Positions 1 to 5,157 of a stretch of 9,520 bases of DNA are shown in pieces. Each line of letters opens with the position of its first letter. The stretch's first letter is position 1. This DNA is from Acidobacteriaceae bacterium (GTDB lineage: Bacteria > Acidobacteriota > Terriglobia > Terriglobales > Acidobacteriaceae). The stretch is from contig PMCH01000258.1 of NCBI GenBank assembly GCA_003154055.1, positions 1-9,520 of the forward strand, written 5' to 3'. The position numbers were made by a program, and so were the translations under genes. Below the pieces are notes generated by a model. It searched no databases, was not told the origin of the DNA, and saw nothing but the letters and a program-made list of their open reading frames with translations.

Positions 1-50
1 GTGCGGCAATAGGCCACTGCTGACGCTTCAGCATGATTGGCGCAGTTCAT
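1..50 (-). CDS. Small zinc-binding (B-box-like) protein, 5' end only
   Basis: Only the first 16 codons lie in the window, reading MNCANHAEASAVAYCR before the edge. The pattern C-x2-H followed by a second Cys pair region (A-V-A-Y-C) is the usual start of small B-box-like zinc-finger proteins that open with Cys-x2-His and continue C-x2-C-G-K-x-L-C; the second half is outside the window. The start is strongly supported: an AGGAGG Shine-Dalgarno at 53-58 lies five bases before the ATG at 48-50, and that ATG overlaps the anti-sigma stop codon as ATGA. The gene is therefore translationally coupled as third member of the sigma/anti-sigma operon. In such proteins the finger usually precedes membrane segments, which cannot be checked here. 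Function is unknown; a role in the stress circuit is inferred from coupling alone. Confidence 0.6.
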   Translation of the reverse strand, partial: MNCANHAEASAVAYCR

Positions 51-799
51 ACGTACCTCCTGTTCGTGGTCACCGTCACTACAGGTGGCTCATCCGGGAG
101 GCCGGCCAGAATTGGCTGGTTCTCTTCCCGAGAGTAGTTTTGTTCCTGTCTCTGGTCTGGTTGTCCACTGGTGTTATTTTTCCGGTCTTGCGTTGGTTTC
201 TGAGGCCCGGGCTCGGCAGGCGTGGTGGCCCGTTTGAACTCGCGCACCCGCGATTCGATTTCGTACACGAAACGGATGTTCTCGTAGAACTTCACCACCC
301 GTCCCTGGGTGGTGTAGTAGGTGTGTTTCAAAGCGGTCGGCCGCAGATCAATCCTGGCCACATCCGCCGGCTTCACGCCCGCCGCGCTCAAAGCCAGCGA
401 GAACGAGAAGAAAATCATCCCGAACGACATGACGAAACGGGGTTGGCGCACAAACGTCGCCGCGGGTGCGAAGTACGAGTCCAACCACTCCTTTACCCGT
501 TCGCCAAACGGAGTCTTGCCGGTTTCGGGCCGGGCCGTCTGCAGCCGGGCGCTGTTGATTCCCGACGTCACCGCCAGAATGTTGTGCACCAGGTTGAGGG
601 GAGGCTCGATTTCCCCGATGGAGCGCAGCCACTTCTGGCCAGCCTGGGCATCGGCGAACAGCGGCCCGCACAGCGGACAGACTTTCGCGTGCGCCCCGAA
701 GCGCTCTTTGCCGGCGCCGGTCAGTTGCCCGTCCAGCACCTCGCTGAGCAGGGTTTCGAACTCGGTGCATTCGATCCCGTGTTTGATTTCGCCTGGCAT
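47..799 (-). CDS. Zinc-finger anti-sigma factor, single-pass membrane protein
   Basis: Probable RseA/ZAS-type anti-sigma factor that holds the ECF sigma factor encoded just upstream. Numbered from the chosen ATG, the protein has 250 residues. The N-terminal zf-HC2-like region shows Cys11 and the signature H37-x3-C41-x2-C44, the expected zinc ligands of ZAS-domain anti-sigma factors. One hydrophobic segment at about 121-141 should span the inner membrane. A polar domain follows (about 145-190), with a Pro/Gln/Asn-rich tail (about 190-240), presumably periplasmic and the sensory or proteolytic part. The ATG at 797-799 overlaps the sigma-factor stop as TGATG, with AGGTG five bases upstream. A GTG at 800-802 is also in frame but sits too close to that AGGTG. 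The stop codon overlaps the start of the next gene. The inducing signal cannot be read from the sequence. Confidence 0.85.
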   Translation of the reverse strand: MPGEIKHGIECTEFETLLSEVLDGQLTGAGKERFGAHAKVCPLCGPLFADAQAGQKWLRSIGEIEPPLNLVHNILAVTSGINSARLQTARPETGKTPFGERVKEWLDSYFAPAATFVRQPRFVMSFGMIFFSFSLALSAAGVKPADVARIDLRPTALKHTYYTTQGRVVKFYENIRFVYEIESRVREFKRATTPAEPGPQKPTQDRKNNTSGQPDQRQEQNYSREENQPILAGLPDEPPVVTVTTNRRYV

Positions 800-1398
800 C
801 ACATCACCTGCCTATAGGTACGTTGTAGTAGGCGTGCAAGTTCCGCACGTCCCCGGTTAATTCTGGACTTCACGGTCCCTTCCGGAACCTTCAAAGCGGT
901 AGCAATTTCCCTGTAATCCATATCTTGTAAGTCCCGTAGAATCACTGCCTCGCGCAGTTCCGGGGAGAGCTTCTGGAGCGCCCGGTGCACGGTTTCCCGC
1001 GTTTCCCGGCTTTGCACCTGGACATCGGGCGGGCGGGAAAGGTCCGCGATTTGTTCGCCCAGGGGCTGCGCATCTTCATGTTCAGAGGGGGGCGTATCCA
1101 GCGAGTCCGTGAGCCGGTCCTGCTTGGTCTTGCGGAAATGGTCCACCAGCAGATTGCGCGTGATGGTGGTGACCCAGGTCATGAACGCGCCCTTGCCCAT
1201 GTCATACGTGCTCAAGGTGCGGTACATCTTGATGAAGACCTCCTGGGTCAGATCCTGGGCGTCGTCGGAGGTCCCGGCAAAGCGGTAGCAGATGTTGTAG
1301 ATGCGCCGGTGGTAGCGCTGTACGATCTCCTCCCAAGCCGCGGAGTCGCCGCTCACGCAGCGACGAACCAGCAATCCGACGACTTGGGCTTCTTCCAA
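799..1398 (-). CDS. ECF-family RNA polymerase sigma factor (sigma-70, RpoE-like)
   Basis: Group 4 sigma factor of 199 residues, the normal ECF length. Sigma region 2 spans about 22-92 and contains the conserved DAQDLTQEVFIKMYR core (46-60), the RNA-polymerase and -10 binding part. An acidic linker (about 100-128) joins it to region 4 (about 135-190), with LSPELREAVILRDLQDMDYREIA and the recognition helix around PEGTVKSRINRGRAEL (172-187), which reads the -35 element. The start is a TTG (1396-1398) with GGAGAG upstream; no ATG exists nearby in this frame. The gene is followed by its anti-sigma gene with a one-base overlap, so both should be made in fixed proportion. A GGAACTT-N15-CGTA ECF promoter lies about 75 bases upstream, suggesting autoactivation. 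The regulon is unknown. Confidence 0.95.
   Translation of the reverse strand: MEEAQVVGLLVRRCVSGDSAAWEEIVQRYHRRIYNICYRFAGTSDDAQDLTQEVFIKMYRTLSTYDMGKGAFMTWVTTITRNLLVDHFRKTKQDRLTDSLDTPPSEHEDAQPLGEQIADLSRPPDVQVQSRETRETVHRALQKLSPELREAVILRDLQDMDYREIATALKVPEGTVKSRINRGRAELARLLQRTYRQVM
815..844 (-). promoter_or_regulatory. ECF promoter-like motif inside the 3' end of the sigma gene
   Basis: Read on the minus strand, this stretch has GGAACTT, 15 bases, then CGTACC. It matches the motif upstream of the sigma gene at 22 of 30 positions with no gap. Shared blocks are GGAACTT, CCTAC and ACGTACCTA. It lies within codons for the sigma C-terminus, so the bases are also under coding constraint. If active, transcription would start about 10 bases before the anti-sigma ATG and give extra anti-sigma. 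This is inferred from sequence only. Confidence 0.4.
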
Positions 1399-1473
1399 CC
1401 CGCACTCTCCGGAACTCCCGCTTGACTGCGCCGGGCCGCTTGAATATTCGGCCTCCGGCTTAACAGCACAGAC

Positions 1474-1503
1474 TAGGTACGTCTATGTAGGACAGGAAGT
1501 TCC
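1474..1503 (-). promoter_or_regulatory. Probable autoregulatory ECF promoter of the sigma operon
   Basis: On the minus strand the -35-like GGAACTT (1497-1503) is followed by exactly 15 bases and CGTACC (1476-1481). This agrees with the GGAAC...CGTA/CGTC layout known for ECF sigma factors. The predicted start near 1468 gives a leader of about 70 bases before the TTG start of the sigma gene. The rest of the 1399-1602 gap, between this promoter and the vapC stop, holds no gene or terminator that I can see. Confidence 0.65.
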
Positions 1504-1602
1504 CTTGAATCATGGAGCTAGCGATTGTAACAGGAGCGTCAGGAATTCAGCGGCGATGCAATCAGGCGTCGGTTCTCTTCCGCGAGACGAACCGCGATTT
1601 CG

Positions 1603-2025
1603 TCAGCTGGCCAAGAAGGGATTCGCCACCACGACTCCGAAATATTTCTGCCCAGCATTCAAATCCTCGGACCAAATGCGTCCGCAGCCGGCGCGCTCGG
1701 CAGCGGCGACAATCATGCCATCGTAGAAGTGGATTCCGTAGGACACATGGGCCTCGACAGCCCGACGAACGAGGTCACCATCGGGAGTGATCGTCCGAAT
1801 CGGTGCCAGCGCGTCCAATCCTCTCATCACCGCGTCCGCGCTCGCTCTGGGAGAGATTTTGTGCAGCAATGCGGCCGCAAACTCAGCCAGCACTTGAGTT
1901 GAAATCACGGTCCGGCCGGCAATCCCACTTTTCAGAAGCTCGCGCGAGACTTGTTGTTTCTCGGGATTGCCGTTGTCGAAGGCGTATACGAGCACATTCG
2001 TGTCGAGGAAATCAGGACCGCTCAT
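1603..2025 (-). CDS. vapC: VapC-family toxin, PIN-domain ribonuclease
   Basis: PIN-domain protein of 140 residues, the usual VapC length, expected to cleave RNA with Mg2+ or Mn2+. The acidic active-site set is present: D8 in FLDTNVLVYAFD, E48 in TQVLAEF, D102 in HFYDGMIVAAA and D121 in SEDLNAGQ. VapC toxins typically cut tRNA or rRNA loops; the target here cannot be predicted. The start at ATG 2023-2025 (MSGPDFLDTN) is chosen because the PIN fold begins there; upstream in-frame codons would read back through vapB. The gene overlaps the end of vapB by 14 bases, the normal antitoxin-first arrangement with translational coupling, and should be held inactive in the VapBC complex. No terminator is visible downstream. 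Confidence 0.93.
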   Translation of the reverse strand: MSGPDFLDTNVLVYAFDNGNPEKQQVSRELLKSGIAGRTVISTQVLAEFAAALLHKISPRASADAVMRGLDALAPIRTITPDGDLVRRAVEAHVSYGIHFYDGMIVAAAERAGCGRIWSEDLNAGQKYFGVVVANPFLAS

Positions 2026-2251
2026 ACAAGTCTTCCCGTTTCCATGTTCGTTCCCCCACGCTGATCTGGAGCTCGTTAAAGCTCTGTTCAAGCGCTGCCA
2101 GTTCTCTGCGCTTTCGGCCCGACTTGGCATGTTCTGCGGCGAGTTCCTGCAGGTATTCGCGAATCAATCCGGTGAGCGTTGTATCGCGCTCGACGGCGAT
2201 CTTGCGAATCTCCTTGACCAGCTTTTCGTCGATCGAAAGGGTGACATTCAT
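2012..2251 (-). CDS. vapB: VapB-family antitoxin, ribbon-helix-helix (CopG-like)
   Basis: Antitoxin of 79 residues. The N-terminal MNVTLSIDEKLVKEIRKIA is a typical ribbon-helix-helix start: one beta strand for operator DNA, then helix A. TLTGLIREYLQELA is helix B. The C-terminal tail ending TWKREDLYERS is the segment that in this VapB group wraps round the VapC active site. The ATG at 2249-2251 is preferred over an in-frame TTG at 2285-2287 because that TTG is itself the -35 element of the promoter. No Shine-Dalgarno precedes the ATG, and the predicted transcription start falls on its A, so the mRNA may be leaderless. Autorepression through the palindrome at 2250-2288 is expected. Confidence 0.92.
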   Translation of the reverse strand: MNVTLSIDEKLVKEIRKIAVERDTTLTGLIREYLQELAAEHAKSGRKRRELAALEQSFNELQISVGERTWKREDLYERS

Positions 2252-2288
2252 TGACCCATAATAAGGTAAAACCTTAATATGTGTCAAT
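2250..2288 (-). promoter_or_regulatory. vapBC promoter embedded in a 39-bp palindromic operator
   Basis: The sequence is symmetric about base 2269: 16 of the 19 base pairs between 2250-2268 and 2270-2288 are complementary. The core is TAAGGT-AAA-ACCTTA and the outer arms are TTGAC...GTCAA. On the minus strand it contains TTGACA (2282-2287), an 18-base spacer and TATTAT (2258-2263), a strong sigma-70-type promoter, with the start site predicted at the A of the vapB ATG. The operator thus covers both the promoter and the start codon. The plus strand reads TTGACC-N18-TAATAT, so the symmetry makes the promoter potentially bidirectional. Confidence 0.75.
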
Positions 2289-2294
2289 CGGAAA

Positions 2295-2321
2295 GGCCGG
2301 TCTGGGCAAGACCAGGTGGCC
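2295..2321 (-). terminator. Possible glpX terminator hairpin
   Basis: Between the glpX stop and the vapB promoter an imperfect inverted repeat can form a stem of GGTCT/AGACC plus outer GGCC/GGCC, with a five-base loop and a four-base bulge. On the minus strand it is followed by only TTTCC, so it is a weak candidate for intrinsic termination. Confidence 0.35.
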
Positions 2322-2326
2322 GACTT

Positions 2327-3361
2327 CTAGGCAAAGCGCACTTTCACATCCGGCCCCTTATCCAGGTGAATGCTCTCAATAAATCGGACTTTGCCGGTCT
2401 TCAACGTCAGAATAACGGACGAGGTTCGCTCGCCTTCGCCGAAGAAGCGGACACCCTTCAGTAGCGCGCCCTCGGTCACACCGGTGGCCGCGAATATCAG
2501 CTGTTTCCCGGGGGCTAGGTCTTCTGCCTCGTAGATCCTCTTCTTGTCCTTGATCCCCATCTTGGAGATGCGCTCTTCCAGTTCCGGCTTGTCGATGACC
2601 AACCGTCCCTGCATGTAGCCATTCAGGCAGCGGATGGCGGCGGCGGTAATCACACCTTCCGGTGCTCCGCCCGATCCCATGACCGCGTGCACGCCGGTGC
2701 CGATAACGGCGGCCGCAATACCTGCCGAAAGGTCGCCATCGCCGATCAGCTTAATGCGCGCTCCGGCCTTCCGGATATCGGCGATCAGCTTTTCGTGACG
2801 CGGGCGGTCGAGCACCATCACCACCAGGTCGTCCACGCCGCGATGCAGGCGGCGAGCAATGTTCTTCAGGTTGTCGGCAACGGGAGCGTCCAGTTCTACC
2901 GCATTCTTGCACGACGGCCCCACGACGATCTTTTCCATATAGCAGTCGGGGGCATGCAAGAGGCCGCCCTTTTCCGACGCGGCCAGAACCGTGATCGATC
3001 CCGGTGCGCCGGTAGCGCAGAGGTTGGTGCCTTCCAGCGGATCGACTGCAATATCAATGCTGGGAACCTCCCGCCCGTCGTTGAAAGCGCCACCCACCTG
3101 CTCCCCGATATACAGCATGGGAGCGTCGTCGCGTTCGCCCTCGCCAATCACGATGGTGCCGCGCATCGGGATGGTGTCCATGGTCTTGCGCATGGACTCA
3201 GTGGCAACCTTGTCGCTCAGCGGACGGTCTCCCTGGCCCATGGTGCGCGCCGAGGCGATGGCCGCCTTTTCGACGACCCGCAGGAATTCCATGGCCAGAT
3301 CGCTTTCAATGTTCTCTCCGAAACTCTTGGCATGCGGCTCGGAGCGAGGTTGGGTTGGCAT
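2327..3361 (-). CDS. glpX: Class II fructose-1,6-bisphosphatase (GlpX type)
   Basis: Hydrolyses fructose 1,6-bisphosphate to fructose 6-phosphate in gluconeogenesis; some GlpX proteins also accept sedoheptulose 1,7-bisphosphate. The 344 residues match the family length. Metal- and phosphate-binding signatures are all present: GEGERDDAPMLYIGE (73-87), VDPLEGT (106-112), PDCYMEKIVVGP (138-149), DNLKNIA (163-169), GDGD (207-210) and GSGGAPEGV (229-237). The start at ATG 3359-3361 has AGGAG six bases upstream. It adds about 20 residues before the MEFLRVVEKAA segment where E. coli GlpX-like homology begins, so the N-terminus is slightly extended. The gene diverges from the AhpD-like gene and is followed by vapBC on the same strand with its own promoter. 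An AT-rich TATATT around 3393-3398 could be the -10, but no good -35 is seen. Confidence 0.96.
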   Translation of the reverse strand: MPTQPRSEPHAKSFGENIESDLAMEFLRVVEKAAIASARTMGQGDRPLSDKVATESMRKTMDTIPMRGTIVIGEGERDDAPMLYIGEQVGGAFNDGREVPSIDIAVDPLEGTNLCATGAPGSITVLAASEKGGLLHAPDCYMEKIVVGPSCKNAVELDAPVADNLKNIARRLHRGVDDLVVMVLDRPRHEKLIADIRKAGARIKLIGDGDLSAGIAAAVIGTGVHAVMGSGGAPEGVITAAAIRCLNGYMQGRLVIDKPELEERISKMGIKDKKRIYEAEDLAPGKQLIFAATGVTEGALLKGVRFFGEGERTSSVILTLKTGKVRFIESIHLDKGPDVKVRFA

Positions 3362-3456
3362 GAATGACTCCTGACAAAAAATGCGACTTCGAAATATATC
3401 CCCTTAGACTCACAAGTGGAAGTGGGTCGACGGCGACGTGGAGAAGCGCCGGGTTC

Positions 3457-3530
3457 CCCCGTGGTCCTCTGTGCTCCCCGTGGTAACGGGCTTTCTTGCC
3501 ACAGAGCACAACAGGGATCACAGGGGCAAG
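3457..3530. repeat. Degenerate intergenic repeat cluster with inverted arms
   Basis: The 209-base gap between glpX and the AhpD-like gene holds a structured non-coding stretch. CCCCGTGGT occurs twice (3457-3465 and 3476-3484), giving a 19-base period. CCCGT-GGTA-ACGGG is a perfect small hairpin (3477-3490). TGTGCTC (3470-3476) is inverted as GAGCACA (3504-3510), and CACAG recurs at 3500-3530. The mix resembles the short CCTCTGTG / CACAGAG interspersed repeats found between genes in many GC-rich soil bacteria. No function is evident. Confidence 0.45.
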
Positions 3531-3557
3531 GGGCGTCTTTTCCATATCCCGTTCTGC

Positions 3558-3563
3558 TACTCT
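3558..3563 (+). promoter_or_regulatory. Possible -10 element for a leaderless AhpD-like mRNA
   Basis: TACTCT lies exactly seven bases before the ATG at 3571, which would put the transcription start at 3570-3571. There is no Shine-Dalgarno in the intervening TTTGCCC, and no convincing -35 element. The call rests on spacing shared with three other genes in this window. Confidence 0.4.
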
Positions 3564-3570
3564 TTTGCCC

Positions 3571-3969
3571 ATGAACCCGGAGCGAAAAGAGCCGACCTAC
3601 ATCTATACCGACAAGCAGGTGGCCGAGAAAAGTGAACTCGCCCGCCGCTTTCTCGAGACGCGCACGCGGCTGAACGAGAGCGTCGACAAAGCCGACAACT
3701 TCCTCGTCAAGCGCTTCTACAACATCGACCACAACGCGTATCTTGAAGGCGCGGTTCCGGCAAAATACAAAGAGTTGATGGGCTTGGTGGCTTCCGCGTG
3801 CCTGCGTTGTGACGACTGCATCCACTACCACGTCATCCAGTCGTACCGGCTGGGCGTGACGCGCGCCGAGCAGGAAGAGGCGATCAACGTGGCCCTGGTG
3901 GTGGGCGGAAGTATCGTGATCCCGCACCTGCGACGGGCCTATGAACTGCTGGGAGAGCTGTACCGGTGA
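3571..3969 (+). CDS. Carboxymuconolactone decarboxylase / AhpD-like protein with CxxC motif
   Basis: Small all-helical protein of 132 residues. The motif C80-D-D-C83-x3-H87 inside ASACLRCDDCIHYH is the redox-active C-x2-C-x3-H signature of AhpD-like alkylhydroperoxidases; a further Cys77 lies nearby. The following RLGVTRAEQEEAINVALVVGGSIVIPHLRRAYELL is the typical C-terminal helix pair of the CMD fold. Pairing of the CxxC suggests thiol peroxidase or disulfide-reductase activity rather than gamma-carboxymuconolactone decarboxylation, but the substrate is unknown. The start at ATG 3571 is chosen from the conserved N-terminus; an in-frame ATG at 3496 would add 25 residues that read through repeat sequence. 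No Shine-Dalgarno is present. It stands alone, diverging from glpX, and ends one base before a REP-like hairpin. Confidence 0.88.
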   Translation: MNPERKEPTYIYTDKQVAEKSELARRFLETRTRLNESVDKADNFLVKRFYNIDHNAYLEGAVPAKYKELMGLVASACLRCDDCIHYHVIQSYRLGVTRAEQEEAINVALVVGGSIVIPHLRRAYELLGELYR

Positions 3970-3970
3970 G

Positions 3971-3995
3971 TGTGGGGCGGACACTCTTGTCCGCC
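3971..3995 (+). repeat. REP-like hairpin, copy 1 (left edge of accessory block)
   Basis: TGTGG followed by a perfect 8-bp stem GGCGGACA / TGTCCGCC closing a CTCT loop (stem 3976-3983 with 3988-3995). It starts one base after the AhpD-like stop codon. It matches the inverted copy at 6048-6072 at 20 of 25 positions: four differences form two compensated stem base pairs (G-C to A-T and A-T to G-C) and the fifth is in the loop. No T-tract follows, so it is not a standard intrinsic terminator; a palindromic interspersed (REP-type) element fits better. Confidence 0.7.
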
Positions 3996-4028
3996 GAAGT
4001 TGGGTAGCCTTCAGGCCTCTCCCGCTAG

Positions 4029-4430
4029 TCAGATAAAAACTTCCGGCGAAACATGGAACCGCCGGCTGATCCGGCGAATGTGCTCCGTGGTGAACTGGCG
4101 CTTTCCGTTCAAAACCTCGGAGACGATGCTGGGAGTGCCGAAAACATCAATCAGGTCTTGCTGCTTCAGGTTGTTCGCCTGCATGAGTTCTTGCAGGACA
4201 TCTACCGGGCTGCTCGCCTTGAGCGCGTAGTGCTTTTCTTCAAAATCCTCGATGAGCAGGGTAAGAAGCTCGGCCATACGCCGCTCGGCAGCGCTCATGC
4301 GGCCGCCTTTGCGGTCCAGTTCTTCGAGTCGGCGGATGCAGCGCTCATTCTCTGCCTCGCTGCGAACGACCGCGGGCAGAGTGCTGGAAAGTAGAGCGGC
4401 ATATTCAGATCGGACTGCGGTCGCACTCAT
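4029..4430 (-). CDS. HigA-type antitoxin (COG5499-like, XRE helix-turn-helix) without partner
   Basis: Protein of 133 residues. An N-terminal helical, probably coiled-coil region (about 25-68, with RRLEELDRKG...MAELLTLLIEDFEEKHY) precedes a Cro/C1-type helix-turn-helix at about 76-131 (VDVLQELMQANNLKQQDL...GTPSIVSEVLNGKRQFTTEHIRRISRRFHVSPEVFI). This is the layout of the HigA group that normally follows a RelE/HigB-like toxin gene. The start at ATG 4428-4430 has GGGGAGG nine bases upstream; an in-frame TTG at 4437-4439 abuts that site and is unlikely. No HigB-size reading frame lies either side: downstream are 59 bases to the AhpD-like stop, and upstream are 101 bases to the divergent brnT start. 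It may be a solitary regulator or a remnant of a module. Its DNA target could include the shared intergenic region. Confidence 0.8.
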   Translation of the reverse strand: MSATAVRSEYAALLSSTLPAVVRSEAENERCIRRLEELDRKGGRMSAAERRMAELLTLLIEDFEEKHYALKASSPVDVLQELMQANNLKQQDLIDVFGTPSIVSEVLNGKRQFTTEHIRRISRRFHVSPEVFI

Positions 4431-4505
4431 TGCTTCCAACCTCCCCGGTCATCATGGCGCCGTAAAGTGCTTTGATACAACAACTTAAGAAATTCATCAC
4501 ATGTA

Positions 4506-4522
4506 TGTACATTTAATGTACA
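4506..4522 (+). promoter_or_regulatory. Palindromic operator of brnTA
   Basis: TGTACATTTAATGTACA is a perfect 17-bp palindrome made of two TGTACA sites 11 bases apart, about one helical turn. It lies 9 bases before the brnT GTG, overlaps the probable -10 (TACACT, 4519-4524), and sits in the 101-base gap shared with the divergent higA-like gene. Autorepression by BrnA alone or with BrnT is known for this family, so this is the likely site. The higA-like product is an alternative binder. Confidence 0.65.
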
Positions 4523-4531
4523 CTATGTCCG

Positions 4532-4819
4532 GTGAGGGATGACTGCGAGTTCGACTGGGACGAGCAGAACGAAGGCCATCTCGCGAATCATGGTATCAGT
4601 CGTGCCGACGCGGAAGACGTGTTGTCCGGAAATCACATCCTCTTGGAATACCAAATGGAAGGGAACGAGCAACGCTGGGTTGCCGTCGGTGCGACTCGTA
4701 GCGGTCGGATCTTGGATATCGTGTTTGCAGTCCGATGCGATGCGATGCGTCCAATAACGGGCTGGGCGGCGGACAAAGAGACGACGGATCTATACCTCGA
4801 ACAGTGGGGACTGGAATAA
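4532..4819 (+). CDS. brnT: BrnT-family toxin (RelE-fold ribonuclease)
   Basis: Type II toxin of 95 residues, typical of BrnT (DUF497). The N-terminal FDWDEQNEGHLANHGIS (7-23) is the family hallmark; RWVAVGATRSGRILDIVFAVR (48-68) forms the central beta strands, and MRPITGWAADKETTDLYLE (72-90) the C-terminal strand and helix. BrnT is known to inhibit translation by RNA cleavage. The GTG start is forced: an in-frame TAA at 4514-4516 lies upstream and no other ATG, GTG or TTG intervenes. There is no Shine-Dalgarno; TACACT seven bases before the GTG suggests a leaderless transcript. A five-codon frame ATG-TCC-GGT-GAG-GGA-TGA (4525-4542) overlaps the start. The toxin gene precedes brnA by two bases, the usual toxin-first order of brnTA. 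Confidence 0.88.
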   Translation: MRDDCEFDWDEQNEGHLANHGISRADAEDVLSGNHILLEYQMEGNEQRWVAVGATRSGRILDIVFAVRCDAMRPITGWAADKETTDLYLEQWGLE

Positions 4820-4821
4820 AT

Positions 4822-5127
4822 ATGGCAAAAGCAAAAATGAAACAGGCGGTCATTCCGAAGTTTTCCAGCGAAGCCGAAGAAGCGGCGTGGTGGGACACTC
4901 ATCGTTCCGAAATCGAGGCGGAAATCCGCCAGCGGATGAAGCAGAAGAAGCCACTGACGCTGGGCAACCTGCTGCAAGGGGCAAAGCCCTCCCAACCTGT
5001 CACGTTGCGCATTCCTAAGGAGGACTTGGAAACAGCGCGCCGATTGGCGGCTCAAAAGGGATTGGGCTATCAGACTTATATCAAGATGCTACTGAGGGAG
5101 GCGCTGGCCAAGAACGCAGGTGAGTAG
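4822..5127 (+). CDS. brnA: BrnA-family antitoxin (CopG / ribbon-helix-helix)
   Basis: Antitoxin of 101 residues. The N-terminal VIPKFSSEAEEAAWWDTHRSEIE (10-32) is the characteristic toxin-binding start of BrnA and CopG_antitoxin proteins. The C-terminal ribbon-helix-helix (about 59-96: PVTLRIPKEDLETARRLAAQKGLGYQTYIKMLLREAL) binds DNA. A Lys/Gln-rich linker (about 37-57) separates them. The ATG at 4822 lies two bases after the brnT stop, so the pair is one operon with coupled translation; an in-frame ATG at 4735 inside brnT is rejected because it only adds out-of-frame toxin sequence. BrnA should neutralise BrnT and repress at the palindrome upstream. The gene converges on the GIY-YIG gene with a 30-base gap. 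An inverted GAGTAG/CTACTC (5122-5127, 5151-5156) spans that gap but lacks a T-tract. Confidence 0.9.
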   Translation: MAKAKMKQAVIPKFSSEAEEAAWWDTHRSEIEAEIRQRMKQKKPLTLGNLLQGAKPSQPVTLRIPKEDLETARRLAAQKGLGYQTYIKMLLREALAKNAGE

Positions 5128-5157
5128 ACATCATTTCGGCAGGTTCATGGCTACTCG

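Noticed and set aside
140..817. Long plus-strand open frame (225 codons) opposite the anti-sigma gene.
   Set aside because: Antisense shadow of a well-supported zinc-finger anti-sigma gene. The translation is Arg/His/Gly-rich without domain features, and it lacks a ribosome binding site.
1537..1620. A minus-strand frame without its own start, overlapping the vapC 3' end and reading about 26 residues (contains DEIAVRLAEENRRLIA) before a TGA.
   Set aside because: It looks like a plausible protein C-terminus but has no start codon in frame, is short, and overlaps vapC in another frame in GC-rich DNA. A decayed gene remnant cannot be told from chance.
3217..3984. Minus-strand frame of 255 codons covering the AhpD-like gene, the repeat region and the start of glpX.
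   Set aside because: It crosses non-coding repeats and the glpX start in another frame, and has no domain signature. The AhpD-like gene on the plus strand explains the coding signal.
5122..5156. Inverted repeat GAGTAG/CTACTC between the convergent brnA and GIY-YIG stops, considered as a bidirectional terminator.
   Set aside because: Six-base arms around a 23-base loop with no T-tract on either strand are too weak to call.
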